A DNA stretch of 64,000 bases. Source: Leadbetterella sp035299025 (GTDB taxonomy: Bacteria; Bacteroidota; Bacteroidia; Cytophagales; Spirosomataceae). Below are positions 36,601 through 44,916 of the stretch, in pieces (position 1 is the first letter of the stretch; each line of letters opens with the position of its first letter). The stretch covers positions 1,364,001 to 1,428,000 of the forward strand of contig DATGXK010000007.1 in assembly GCA_035299025.1 (NCBI GenBank). The letters are read 5' to 3'. The position numbers and the translations under genes were made by a program. The notes beneath the pieces were generated by a model that did not search any database, was not told the DNA's origin, and saw only the letters and a program-made list of their open reading frames with translations.

Positions 36601-38280
36601 TGTAAGGGCTATAGCACCTGAGCATTCATCGTTGGCGGCAAAGTTTGGTGAAGTAACACAAACCCGGAAGCTTAAAGCTGCCACGGTAGAAGGTACTATT
36701 CGGATAAAATAGGTCTGGCCTACTGTTAGGCCACCCAAATTGGAAAGTGAATCTATACTACCTCCGCACCGCAAATGCTGCAAACTACCACAAACGCCAG
36801 CATGAAAAGAGGCGGTGAAGGAGTAGTTTTCGACACTTACTATTTTGATGCGGTGCTGGGTGCTGGTGGCCACAAACTTGAGGTAAATATCACGGGCGAT
36901 GTCATTACAAGTACCTGTAATGGCCGATGGAAACGAATTGGCCGTGCTAACTACTGTCTCAATACACGTGCTATTACCAGAGGCCGTTATGGCCAAAGCT
37001 GTGGCACAGTCGTCGTAAGGAGAAAAAACGGGTGTGGTAACTGCCAACGAAAACAGTGATTGGTTAGAAGAGGTAGTTCCACTATAAACTCTAAAAAAAT
37101 AGGTTTGCCCAGTAGTTAAACCCGAAAGTACATTGATGGCCGTGTCGCCCGAAAAAGTAGTGGTATTGCAACCCAAAGAAACTAAAGCAGCACAAGACCC
37201 ACTGAAGGCCTGAATTCTGCCTAGGTTTGAGTTCCAACCTTTTACCTTGATTTTATGCACGGCTTGGGTAGCTACAAAACTATACCAAACGTCGTCGTCG
37301 GTGGTGGTTTGGACGTTACAATCTAAAGATGACTGGGTGGCATCGAAAGAACTCCCTGCAATAGCTCCAGAGAAATCTTCGCCAACAACTGGCGTTAAGC
37401 CTACGGCTGAGAGACAGTTGTCGTTGGTAGGATTAGCAGTGATGGCCACCGAAAAAGTACCGCCCTCACCTACTCCACCCGAACTGTACACCCTGAAGAA
37501 ATAGGTCTCGCCGATGGTTAAAGCCGTAAAAAGAGCCGAAGAATTATCTAAAGTGCTTAAACCCGACGATACACATTGTTTGGCCACCAAGGCCCCACAG
37601 GTTCCAGAAAACAAAGAAACCTCCGCAGAGCCTTGGAAGTTGAGCATTTTCAAAAACAAACGGTGGGTGGTTTGAGTGGCTGTGAAGGAATACCAAACGT
37701 CGTCGTCGGCTGTTCCACTACATCCTGCCAAACTTTGGGTAGCAAATTGCGTAGTACCGTTAGTCCTTACAGCCGGAATGTTTGAAGGCTGGATATTCAA
37801 AGGCACAGCGGCCGTGCATTCGTCATTGGCTGGAGGAAGGGCATTTATCAAACAAATGTCAAAGGTACCTAGATTGGTATCACTAGCTGTAGAAACCGCA
37901 ATTTTATAAACATTACCGACTGTTAAACCCGTGAGGTTGATGGTGGCGGTGGAGTTATAACTTGTATATCTACAAAAACCAAAACGTGTGCTGCAGTCTT
38001 CTTCATAAATATCAAAATAAAAATCCTGAATGGTTCCGGGGCTTATCTGAACAATTTGAGAGGCACTGGTGGCCGTAAACTGATACCAAACCATGTATTT
38101 GTTAAAATCGCAGCCATCGTATTCACTGTTTTCAACACCCACGTTGGTGCCAGTCGTTGGGCTACAGGTATTTGCGGAGGTTAGTACCACGGCATTGGCA
38201 CAATCGACATTGGCGGGTGCTTGAGTAAAACCACTGTAAACCGAGAGCATCAAAACAAAAAGAACGTAAAGTTTTTTCAT
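33646..38280 (-). CDS. Giant secreted protein with nine PPC-like repeats
   Basis: A 1544-residue exported protein (signal peptide ending GFTQ, residue ~20). About nine repeats of 125-140 residues follow, each opening with a PxNDxCxxAxxL motif, then a D-V-W-Y-x-F-x-A-T strand, a F-x-G-x-C-x-x-L block and L-T-x-G-x-x-Y-x-x-R-V closing strand; they resemble pre-peptidase C-terminal/bacterial Ig-like modules. Next come a NPGFE-type jelly-roll segment (NLLPNPGFEYYETCP, about residue 1240) and a C-terminal coat-hanger-like domain (TKQTNLELKANITIQGNANV, ending CVN). Likely a surface or released adhesin; no enzymatic motif. Its C-terminus resembles that of the divergent neighbour at 38527, suggesting a common export or anchoring route. 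Confidence 0.85.
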   Translation of the reverse strand: MKKLYVLFVLMLSVYSGFTQAPANVDCANAVVLTSANTCSPTTGTNVGVENSEYDGCDFNKYMVWYQFTATSASQIVQISPGTIQDFYFDIYEEDCSTRFGFCRYTSYNSTATINLTGLTVGNVYKIAVSTASDTNLGTFDICLINALPPANDECTAAVPLNIQPSNIPAVRTNGTTQFATQSLAGCSGTADDDVWYSFTATQTTHRLFLKMLNFQGSAEVSLFSGTCGALVAKQCVSSGLSTLDNSSALFTALTIGETYFFRVYSSGGVGEGGTFSVAITANPTNDNCLSAVGLTPVVGEDFSGAIAGSSFDATQSSLDCNVQTTTDDDVWYSFVATQAVHKIKVKGWNSNLGRIQAFSGSCAALVSLGCNTTTFSGDTAINVLSGLTTGQTYFFRVYSGTTSSNQSLFSLAVTTPVFSPYDDCATALAITASGNSTCIETVVSTANSFPSAITGTCNDIARDIYLKFVATSTQHRIKIVSVENYSFTASFHAGVCGSLQHLRCGGSIDSLSNLGGLTVGQTYFIRIVPSTVAALSFRVCVTSPNFAANDECSGAIALTSSGNALSCNTFAGNLQNSSQSIIKECNAGTGNNTTLVRDVWYKFTASATQQRIRFSKISGGNFKFEVYAGSCGTLTFLECSGDISTFEERVVPGLTVGNEYFIRVFSTSFSVTSFEGCIKNITPPANDICSTATTLTHHATWLSSNYVVGSTLDANATTGTNSCGQANAFDVWYKFTAASTSALVAIARHNTEVEMTTPVVAVYTGDCNAISQITCLTTSMVSTTENFMKLTTLTIGQTYLIRVYASTATTATQGSFRIQVNQETATPTNNDCASPTALSIQANTLSATFLTGNTTNATASTQALSCTGIGSNDDDVWYSFTATKTRVRLRISANFVQPSFVVYSGTCSALTALMCSGAVSGEFSQDRLVTGLTVGQTYLIRVFSSTSSATVRGRFSIALTDDVDAPANDLCANATVLSVSSTNVPQFTDGSNMMAGNEQTTCHQGGEVWYKFTATATSHRVYYNGFISNAIVSVFSGTCGALTLNNCMLVANGSSGFNVTGLTIGTDYYITVGSQFTVLHNQGTFKIAVTSLTVPVNNLCSGAIPLVNGSFHSTEGATGDTPDCYYKTKQDVWFTTVATHTKMNIYVENLSTNSAITVYSGTCGSLTQIGCSYSIAQFGLKNNSVILKGLTVGQTYYVRVISTGENTSGFSTIEIPLEFKIYAINATEITDNPLYTTTCLTTNLLPNPGFEYYETCPTNFTPTPATQGQWLSPNNHWKIPTRGSADYFNDCGEYNSNIETPFNVRFGIQSPRNGGAYAGFFTGINGYREYIGTQFTAPMQVGKRYLLSMWVSRADYMQYATNNIGFGLNIGERIVSTYDTLAVQRTVLPTNNTLVTDTENWVNISAEITADQAYTHLYLGNFFRDGQTTITLTPPGTRTYGNSEHINAYYYVDDVFVGELNNTIACGASNCNSIIVLNSPTDDISGGSTTKQTNLELKANITIQGNANVLFQSNKSILMDATQGVFEVKNGVVFEAKIGGCVN

Positions 38281-38297
38281 AGCAAGATTAATTTGCC

Positions 38298-38305
38298 CAA
38301 AACTA
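38298..38305 (-). promoter_or_regulatory. Putative -7 box of giant repeat-protein gene
   Basis: Minus strand TAGTTTTG (TAnnTTTG), 18 bp before the start at 38280. Confidence 0.45.
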
Positions 38306-38498
38306 CGCTTTCTAAAAACCTTGGAGTACTACTAATGTTAGTAGGTGCTATTCCGAAAAAGTATTATTTCAACCTAAAACTGGTAAAAGCCTCATGCAAG
38401 AATCATAAATACATTGGTGGCCCTCATATAAAAAACCGCAAAATAAAAAACTCCTGAAATAGCGGAGAAGAAGGATAACATTGAAAACATTTTGAATT

Positions 38499-38506
38499 TA
38501 CTTTTG
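38499..38506 (+). promoter_or_regulatory. Putative -7 box of ELWxTDGT protein gene
   Basis: TACTTTTG, 20 bp before the ATG at 38527; TTG at 38481-38483 could be part of a -33 element. Confidence 0.5.
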
Positions 38507-38526
38507 ATATCAAATGTGACCATTAA

Positions 38527-41500
38527 ATGAAAAAAAATCTCCCCCTATTTCTTCTAATAGTAGCTATCAATGCCAACTCACAATCTTTTTTAAAAATATT
38601 CGAAACCAGTAATCACAGCTCAAGTCCAAGATATGGAGTGGATGCCAACGGTACCTTCTATTTTACGGCTGGACAACCAATCAATGGTGAGGTACGTGTT
38701 TGGAAAACCGACGGTACAGATGCCGGTACTACCAAAATAACGGCCGCAACAGGAGCTCCTGTTACTGGGCCCTTTCCTCATTTCGCTTCATTAAATGCAG
38801 TGAAAGCATTCGGCAACAAAGCTCTGATAGTAGCAGCTCCAGCCAATCAAAATTATGACCATGAATTATGGGTAAGCGATGGCACCCAAGCAGGTACTTT
38901 TAGATTGGCCGACATCAACCCTGGAAGCGGAGACCCTTTTATTCAGAACCTCACCGTATTAACGGTTGGGAGTAGCACTTTGGCTTTTTTTTCGGCCTAT
39001 AACCCTACCAATGGACAGGAATTATGGATGACAAATGGAACGCAAGCTGGTACTATATTGCTCAAAGATATTAACCCCGGGGTCGGCTCCTCGAACCCAT
39101 TTGGTTTTGCGGTCTTCAATAATAACGTTTATTTTTTTGCTAATAATGGCACCAATGGAAGTGAATTTTGGAAAACGGATGGAACGACAGCCGGTACAAC
39201 CATGGTAAAAGACATTGTTCCGGGAACAGGCAGTTCTGCTCCGCCAACAAGCAACAGAAATACTATAATTGCCAACGACTTCGGTTTGTACTTATCAGTT
39301 TTTGACAATTCATTTCCAACTGGTGTGACCAAACTGTACTTCTCAGACGGCAGCGAAGCCAACACCAATAGTCTTGGCGGATACAATGCTCCAAGAAACT
39401 TCAAAAAATTCAAGGACCGTATTTACTTGACTATTAATGAATCATTCACCAATCTGATGTATATAGAGAACAGTTCCGCTATTAATTATCCGCAATATGC
39501 AAGTATGAACACCGGCGGAAATGTTCTGAACGCGGATGATCTGACGGTATCTGGAGATTCTCTTTATCTTACCGCAGAGTTCGGAGCAAACGAACGCCGA
39601 TTGTTTTTGGTCAATACTTCGAGTCCGATGATTGCTTACTTGGTAGCAGACCTTGTACCTTCTGCTACATTCAACCCATTTCCTACAGCAGCCAACCAAA
39701 GGAAATTTATCCCCACAGGCAATGGCCGGATGTACTTCTTGGCCAATAACAATGTCAATGGAAAGGAGCTTTGGTATACCGATGGCAACTGGGCCACAAC
39801 CAAAATGGTAAGAGATTTTAAGCCAGGATCGGCAGATGGCTCCTATTCCTACATGAAAATGTATGGGAATAGGTTGTACTTTATAGCAGACACCTCAGAC
39901 ACCGCCGCAGAATGTTATTACACGCTAAACGGTAACACGCCCATCAAGATGGTTAACATAGACCCCACCAAGGGCCTTAGCAATTTTTACCCCATAGAAG
40001 TTTCTGGTGGAAACCTTTATTTCAGTGCTTTTCATCCCACCTATGGCTATGAGCTTTACAAAACCAACGGAACCACCTTTACTCTCGTAAAAGATTTGGC
40101 TACACAGCAAAACTCTCTTGACTTTGATTTTTTTAAAGAAAGAGTGGTTCTAAACAATAAGGTGTATTTCACAGCCACAGACGGTAAACTGGGCAGAGAA
40201 ATATGGGTAACGGATGGCAAAACCAATCAAACCAAAATTCCATTTGAAATAAACAGGTATCCGGCCACTGAAGGTTATAGTTTTTACCCGACCACTTACA
40301 GTCATTACAAAACCAGTACAGCTATTCATAAAATTTTTAAAATCAACACCAAATTATTGATTTTTGAAGATCGGAATATTTGGAGTACCGACGGGACAGC
40401 CAATCCCGTACTTATATTTTCAGGAAACAACCATTTTTCTTCCTTTACCTCGGGATTTGAAATGAACGGATTCTTATATTTTGATAATGCCAATAAACTC
40501 TATAGAACCGATGGAACGGCAGCCGGAACCACTCAGGTTGGGGTCCCAGATGCCTCTATTCCTGATGACTATAGGCCTATCAAACTCCTAGGTGCTGTAA
40601 ACAACAAGGTGTTCTTTATGGGCTATCACAACACCCATGGTTGGGAGGTTTTTTACAATGATGGCACCATTGGGAATGTGTTTCTATTGGATAATTTGGA
40701 GCCAGGAAACAATACCTTAGAAGTTTTCCCAATTAGCAGGGTTGTAGGCAACAAGCTCTATTTTTCCTATTATTCAATTTCAGAGGGCGTTGTCTTATAT
40801 GTTACTGAAGGAACATCTGCCACAACAACCAAGCTAAAGGTGTTCGGAATGAATTCCTCCATACCCGTAATGCTCACAAATTATCTAAACACCCACTTGG
40901 TATTCACTGGTGATGATGGAACCCACGGCCTCGAACTATGGAAATCAGACGGTACTGTTGGAGGGACCAATATGGTAATAGATTTAGACCCAAATGCCAG
41001 CGGCTATCCTAGAAATCAGCTTCACTCTGGACAATTCGCAATTTATAACAACTATGTCTATTTTAATGCTTACAACGGCACGCAGTCGGGTCTTTTTAAA
41101 TCAGACTTAACAGAGGCTGGCACTACTTACCTAACTGATTTCGACGGATCATATGCAATTAGCTCAGATTACGGAATATACATGTCTGGTTACACGCCAA
41201 CTACCAACAACGAGCTCTTCAAAATAGAATCAGAAACCAATTCTAAGCGTCTGGTTGCCGATATAAGAGGTGGTAACCAATCGTCTAACCTTTCAGAAAT
41301 GCAACTTTTGGGAGATTTGATTATAGTAAGCAACCTAGATGCTCAATTCAAAAATCAGCTGCATGTATTCAGAATTTGTCCTAACATTGCTCAAGTATCG
41401 GGTGCACAAAATGCCACTACCACTACCTACGCCATGGATATGGTACAGAGCTCTGCCAATCTCGCAGCCTCAACTCGGCATATCTTCAGTGCATCAAATA

Positions 41501-41589
41501 ATATCTTATTAACTCCCGGATTCCAAACCAACGCACAAACGGTGTTCCAAACCAGTCTTCAAGGTTGCGTATATGCTACTCAAGACTGA
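38527..41589 (+). CDS. Secreted ELWxTDGT-repeat propeller-like protein
   Basis: A 1020-residue exported protein (signal peptide ending NANSQ). It carries at least a dozen copies of the E-L-W-x-T-D-G-T-x-x-G-T motif, for example VWKTDGTDAGTTK, ELWVSDGTQAGTF, EFWKTDGTTAGTTM and ELWKSDGTVGGTNM, spaced roughly 50-100 residues, which build a beta-propeller-like surface. The C-terminal ~75 residues (AQVSGAQNATTTTYAMDM onward to LQGCVYATQD) form a coat-hanger-like domain that matches the end of the giant protein at 33646. The two genes are divergent with 246 bp between their starts. Adhesion or polymer binding is likely; no catalytic motif. Confidence 0.85.
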   Translation: MKKNLPLFLLIVAINANSQSFLKIFETSNHSSSPRYGVDANGTFYFTAGQPINGEVRVWKTDGTDAGTTKITAATGAPVTGPFPHFASLNAVKAFGNKALIVAAPANQNYDHELWVSDGTQAGTFRLADINPGSGDPFIQNLTVLTVGSSTLAFFSAYNPTNGQELWMTNGTQAGTILLKDINPGVGSSNPFGFAVFNNNVYFFANNGTNGSEFWKTDGTTAGTTMVKDIVPGTGSSAPPTSNRNTIIANDFGLYLSVFDNSFPTGVTKLYFSDGSEANTNSLGGYNAPRNFKKFKDRIYLTINESFTNLMYIENSSAINYPQYASMNTGGNVLNADDLTVSGDSLYLTAEFGANERRLFLVNTSSPMIAYLVADLVPSATFNPFPTAANQRKFIPTGNGRMYFLANNNVNGKELWYTDGNWATTKMVRDFKPGSADGSYSYMKMYGNRLYFIADTSDTAAECYYTLNGNTPIKMVNIDPTKGLSNFYPIEVSGGNLYFSAFHPTYGYELYKTNGTTFTLVKDLATQQNSLDFDFFKERVVLNNKVYFTATDGKLGREIWVTDGKTNQTKIPFEINRYPATEGYSFYPTTYSHYKTSTAIHKIFKINTKLLIFEDRNIWSTDGTANPVLIFSGNNHFSSFTSGFEMNGFLYFDNANKLYRTDGTAAGTTQVGVPDASIPDDYRPIKLLGAVNNKVFFMGYHNTHGWEVFYNDGTIGNVFLLDNLEPGNNTLEVFPISRVVGNKLYFSYYSISEGVVLYVTEGTSATTTKLKVFGMNSSIPVMLTNYLNTHLVFTGDDGTHGLELWKSDGTVGGTNMVIDLDPNASGYPRNQLHSGQFAIYNNYVYFNAYNGTQSGLFKSDLTEAGTTYLTDFDGSYAISSDYGIYMSGYTPTTNNELFKIESETNSKRLVADIRGGNQSSNLSEMQLLGDLIIVSNLDAQFKNQLHVFRICPNIAQVSGAQNATTTTYAMDMVQSSANLAASTRHIFSASNNILLTPGFQTNAQTVFQTSLQGCVYATQD

Positions 41590-41681
41590 AGGATTTCGTA
41601 TGTATGAATTATACTAAAAAGCTTGATTAGGTAATAGCTTTTAATATTAATAGACTGGTTGTAAGCTTAGTACAGACGGAT

Positions 41682-41962
41682 AAACATTTATTAAGAACTT
41701 TTAAACGTTTGCGGAGAGCTTGCAAACATCTATTAAGAACTTTTAAACGTTTGCGAAGAGCTTGCAAACATATAATAGGAACTTTTAAACGTTTGCCAAG
41801 AGCTTTGAAACATCTATTAAGAACTTTTAAACGTTTGCAAAGAGCTTGCAAACATGTAATAAGAACTTTTAAACGTGTGCTATGAGCTTTGAAACATCTA
41901 TTAATAACTTTTCAAGGTTTGTTAGAGCCTACAAACATATGGTAGAACTTTTTAAGGTTTAA
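41682..41962. repeat. 42-bp tandem repeat (about 6.5 copies)
   Basis: The AAACAT landmark recurs at 41682, 41724, 41766, 41808, 41850, 41892 (42 bp each) and 41933 (41 bp). The unit contains TTAAGAACTTTTAAACGTTT and a potential small hairpin GTTTGC/GCAAAC around GAAGAGCTT in four copies. The period is 14 codons, so the minus strand can be read as a repeat of RLKVLNRCLQALRK, but with no credible gene. No spacers of unrelated sequence, so it is not a CRISPR. Confidence 0.85.
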
Positions 41963-42100
41963 GTGATTAAAGTATCGGAGGCAAAACGTAAATAAGTTTA
42001 TAAAATTCAGCCTTTAATATCCGAGATATTCCGTAGCCGACTTTCTATTCGAATCGGACGGCGTTCTGTTCCCGATTTGGCATTCAAGATTGACGATTTT

Positions 42101-42240
42101 CTATTCAACATCCACGATTTTGTATTCGAATCGGGCGGCGTTCTGCTCACAATTTTCTATTCAACATCGACGATTTTGTATTTGAATCGGGCGGCGTTCC
42201 GCTTACAATTTTCTATTCAACATCGACGATTTTGTGTTCG
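42101..42240. repeat. 56-bp tandem repeat (2.5 copies)
   Basis: Units at 42101-42156 and 42157-42212 differ at only about four positions; a third, partial unit starts at 42213 and diverges after 42240. Core sequence CTATTCAACATC, ACGATTTTGTATT, GAATCGGGCGGCGTTC. Degenerate fragments flank the array (from about 42046 and to about 42300). The unit is GC-richer than the surrounding DNA. The rest of 41590-42392 carries no gene. Confidence 0.8.
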
Positions 42241-42392
42241 AATTCCACGATTCTGTGTTCACATAGGAGGGGTTCCACTAATGATTTCGAATTCAATTTC
42301 GATTTTTTTGAGTATCACTAATACACCATTCAAAAGGACAAATATTAAAACTGAGTTATACTGTCGACTGTATTGAAAATAAATACACAATC

Positions 42393-42683
42393 TCAAACAC
42401 TCCCACCCAAGCCTTTTATCTTATCTTTTAGAAGCTCGATAATAGTTTTTTGGTGGCGAATAATTTCGTGCAGCTGCTCAGATTCATTTTTTGTTTCTTC
42501 TTTTTTGCCAGAAACCAATTTCACAATATCATCTCTTTTCGAGCCATATGGCCCAGAGAAACCAGTTTCCCATGAGCCAACAGTAGGTTGTGAAACACCA
42601 AAAAGAACTGCAAACTCCGTTTGGCTTAATTTATGTGCTTTGCGGTACTTCTGAATGAGTGTACCCAATTCATCATTGGACAT
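42393..42683 (-). CDS. XRE-family regulator with coiled-coil tail
   Basis: A 96-residue protein: an XRE/Cro-type helix-turn-helix at residues about 5-60 (LGTLIQKYRKAHKLSQTEFA, then VSQPTVGSWETG), then a leucine/isoleucine heptad segment (SEQLHEIIRHQKTIIELLKDKIKGL), probably for dimerisation. It lies divergent from the VKOR-thioredoxin gene across a 291-bp region with a G9 tract and a palindrome, so it may regulate the peptide cluster. A TATTTTTG box on the minus strand at 42758-42765 could serve it. GFSGPYGS is an odd insertion between HTH and tail. Confidence 0.8.
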   Translation of the reverse strand: MSNDELGTLIQKYRKAHKLSQTEFAVLFGVSQPTVGSWETGFSGPYGSKRDDIVKLVSGKKEETKNESEQLHEIIRHQKTIIELLKDKIKGLGGSV

Positions 42684-42974
42684 AAAATATTGTATTTTAA
42701 AAGTTTAGGAATCGTTTACGGTGCTTTTTGGGTGTCATTGTGAATTACTTCACTTTCCAAAAATATTATTTATAAAGTTAACAAACAATACCTTAATCAA
42801 ATTCTAATTTTAGGGGGGGGGTATAACACATTTACTATCAACAACTTACAACTAGCCAAAATTCCATAATATTATCGAATGGAAATCAATTATAATTAAA
42901 CCTTTATAAATTATATGAAAACTTATAATTTTTATAAGTCAGATATTTGGAAATGCTTTCTAGGTTTTTGACTT
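42684..42974. promoter_or_regulatory. Control region of peptide-export cluster
   Basis: A 291-bp AT-rich stretch. It contains a run of nine G (42813-42821), the only long homopolymer of that kind I saw in the window, and a perfect palindrome ACTTATAA-TTT-TTATAAGT (42921-42939) 35 bp before the TTG start of the VKOR gene. I found no convincing TAnnTTTG box for the rightward genes. Slippage in the G-run could vary spacing between promoter elements; the palindrome may bind the XRE protein. Confidence 0.45.
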
Positions 42975-44603
42975 TTGACACAGCAAACAATCTTAAACAC
43001 CTTGAAAAATAATTTTCTAGACACTTTCACTAAATTCTTAAAACAGCTACAAGTGCCTGTTACTGAGAGCAGTGCTTTGGAGTATTTAGAAACTCATCCC
43101 GACGAAGGCTCTATGTTGGCCTATTCTGATGCCCTAAATCATTTTAAAATAGAAAATGCGGCGGTTAGAATTTCTCAGGAAGATTTGATTACACTACCAA
43201 CCCCCTTTATTGCATTTTCCCAAGTCCACGGTGGTACATTTTCTGTTGTTAAAAATCTTACTGAAAATACTATAGAGTGGTTTGATACACAAAAAGGTTG
43301 GGTAAAGGATAAACTTGAAGAATTTACAAAAACTTGGTCAGGTGTAGTTCTACTTGCCGAAACCGATGAAAAATCTGGTGAGAAAAACTATACTTTAAAA
43401 CGACGAAATGAGATTTTGAGTAATATCAGAATTCCGATAGCCGTCTCCATTGTTGCCTTGATTTTTTTATATTTTATCTTCACTGCCCCTTTGGTAAACA
43501 CTCAGACCTATATTTTATTGGGTTTAAAGGCTGTGGGGATGATTATAAGCACCCTATTGTTTGTAAAAAGCATAGACAACGCCAACAGCCTAGTAAACAA
43601 ACTCTGCAATGCCGGTTCAAAAATATCCTGCCAAAGCATATTGGATAGCCCAGCAGCCAAAATAACCCCATGGTTTTCGTGGTCTGACGCTGGCTTTATA
43701 TATTTCTTTGGCTCATTTTTAGGTTTACTTTTTTCTTTGGGAAATCCTAACTCTATTAATACATTTTGGACTGTGCAATTAGTATTTAGTTCATTCTCAA
43801 TGCTATTTTCGAGTTATTCTCTATATTACCAGGGTGTAAAAACCAAAATGTGGTGTACACTATGCTTAGGAGTGGTTACAGTTTTTTTCTTAGAAGCCAT
43901 CCTTACCCTTTCTTTTACTTCTTTTATGAAAAATACATTTGAAATTCAAGAGCATTTAAGCACCGCAATTGGTTTTCTTTTACCCACTGCTTTTATAGTT
44001 CTTTACCAGCGTACAGCCATCAAAGCACTAGAAAGTAAAAGTCTCAAAAAGGAGCTGACCAAGCTGAAGAGCAATCCACAGGTTTTTGAAGCATTGATGG
44101 CCAATCAAAGACAAATGCTCGAAATACCAGAAGATATGCCCGTAATTACCATAGGTAATGAAAATGCTGAACACACACTAACGATGGTGAGTAATCCATT
44201 GTGTAGCCCTTGTGCTAGCATGCATGCTCGTATTGAGAAAATTTTGGAGGAGAATGAAAATGTCAAATGTCAAATAATATTTCTTTCCAGTACAAATGAA
44301 AATAATGCTGGTGGAAAATTTGTTCGAAAATTATTTAGTTTACCTGAAGAGCTTGTTCCCACTGCATTACATCGCTGGTTTAATATAAATGATAAAAATT
44401 TTGAAAAGTGGAATGAAGGTTTTCAGACTTATAAGACACAAAAAGAGACGCGAAACATTCAAGATTACCATAATTTCTGGTCTAATACGGCAGAAATAAA
44501 AGTAACGCCCACGATTTTTTACAACAACAGATTATTACCAGATATGATAAAATTGGAGAATTTGTCACATTATACGGCAAAAACATCCTCCCTTCTCAAT
44601 TAA
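42975..44603 (+). CDS. C39-like/VKOR/thioredoxin fusion, disulfide-forming
   Basis: A 542-residue membrane protein that would make disulfides in exported peptides. N-terminus (1-130) is a cysteine-less C39-like domain, thought in this family to recognise leader peptides. The VKOR part (about 150-345) has four to five helices, the Cys pair 211/219 and the quinone-reactive CTLC at 294-297. A DsbA/thioredoxin domain (about 385-540) carries CSPC at 410-413 and the cis-Pro TPT near the end. The start is TTG at 42975: the only later ATG candidates (residue 47 onwards) would delete most of the first domain. First gene of the peptide-export run. Confidence 0.85.
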   Translation: MTQQTILNTLKNNFLDTFTKFLKQLQVPVTESSALEYLETHPDEGSMLAYSDALNHFKIENAAVRISQEDLITLPTPFIAFSQVHGGTFSVVKNLTENTIEWFDTQKGWVKDKLEEFTKTWSGVVLLAETDEKSGEKNYTLKRRNEILSNIRIPIAVSIVALIFLYFIFTAPLVNTQTYILLGLKAVGMIISTLLFVKSIDNANSLVNKLCNAGSKISCQSILDSPAAKITPWFSWSDAGFIYFFGSFLGLLFSLGNPNSINTFWTVQLVFSSFSMLFSSYSLYYQGVKTKMWCTLCLGVVTVFFLEAILTLSFTSFMKNTFEIQEHLSTAIGFLLPTAFIVLYQRTAIKALESKSLKKELTKLKSNPQVFEALMANQRQMLEIPEDMPVITIGNENAEHTLTMVSNPLCSPCASMHARIEKILEENENVKCQIIFLSSTNENNAGGKFVRKLFSLPEELVPTALHRWFNINDKNFEKWNEGFQTYKTQKETRNIQDYHNFWSNTAEIKVTPTIFYNNRLLPDMIKLENLSHYTAKTSSLLN

Positions 44604-44654
44604 GGTTTTGCAAAACACATGTATATATTTTTAAACAATTAATTTTAAACAAAA

Positions 44655-44867
44655 ATGAAAAGAATGTTAGCGAATTTTGGAGGAGAAGTACTTTCTCGTA
44701 ATGAATTAAAAAATATTTCAGGTGGTGGTGATTATAAATGCCAAGCTGGTAATTTGATGTCAACTCAGTTTACCGCTAGAGACTCTGCAGATGCTCAAGC
44801 TAAATGTACAGCATCGAACTTTTGTCAAAGTTATGGTTCTAGCGGTTGCACACCTGTTTTACAATAA
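44655..44867 (+). CDS. Double-glycine-leader peptide with four core cysteines
   Basis: A 70-residue precursor. Leader of 24 residues (MKRMLANFGGEVLSRNELKN, then ISGG) fits the LSxxELKxIxGG pattern cut by C39 peptidases after Gly-Gly. The core (residue 25 on) has Cys at 29, 51, 57 and 65 and is small, polar and Ser/Gln-rich, without lanthipeptide- or lasso-type enzymes nearby. With the upstream VKOR-thioredoxin protein and the downstream C39 transporter, this is a candidate disulfide-bridged bacteriocin or signalling peptide. Its sequence matches no peptide I can name. Confidence 0.82.
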   Translation: MKRMLANFGGEVLSRNELKNISGGGDYKCQAGNLMSTQFTARDSADAQAKCTASNFCQSYGSSGCTPVLQ

Positions 44868-44877
44868 TAATTTTTTA

Positions 44878-44907
44878 GGTCGCTATCGTACTTATGCGAT
44901 AGTGACC
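44878..44907 (+). promoter_or_regulatory. Hairpin after the peptide gene
   Basis: GGTCGCTATCG, loop TACTTATG, CGATAGTGACC: an 11-bp stem with one G-U pair, starting 11 bp after the peptide stop and ending 9 bp before the next ATG. It could attenuate read-through or stabilise the abundant peptide mRNA. Confidence 0.6.
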
Positions 44908-44916
44908 GTTTATACT

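Noticed and set aside
41627..41851. 74-codon minus-strand ORF over the minisatellite
   Set aside because: It is only the translation of the tandem repeat; no start context, no family, and its 14-residue periodicity follows from the DNA period.
41682..41962. CRISPR-like repeat array
   Set aside because: The units are contiguous 42-bp tandem copies with no distinct spacers, and no cas genes are in the window.
42077..42376. 99-codon plus-strand ORF over the 56-bp repeats
   Set aside because: Frame is open by chance over repeats; composition is Phe/Ile-rich and no promoter or family supports it.
44791..44916. Longer start for the WG-repeat protein
   Set aside because: This part overlaps the peptide gene in another frame; the ATG at 44917 begins a proper signal peptide.
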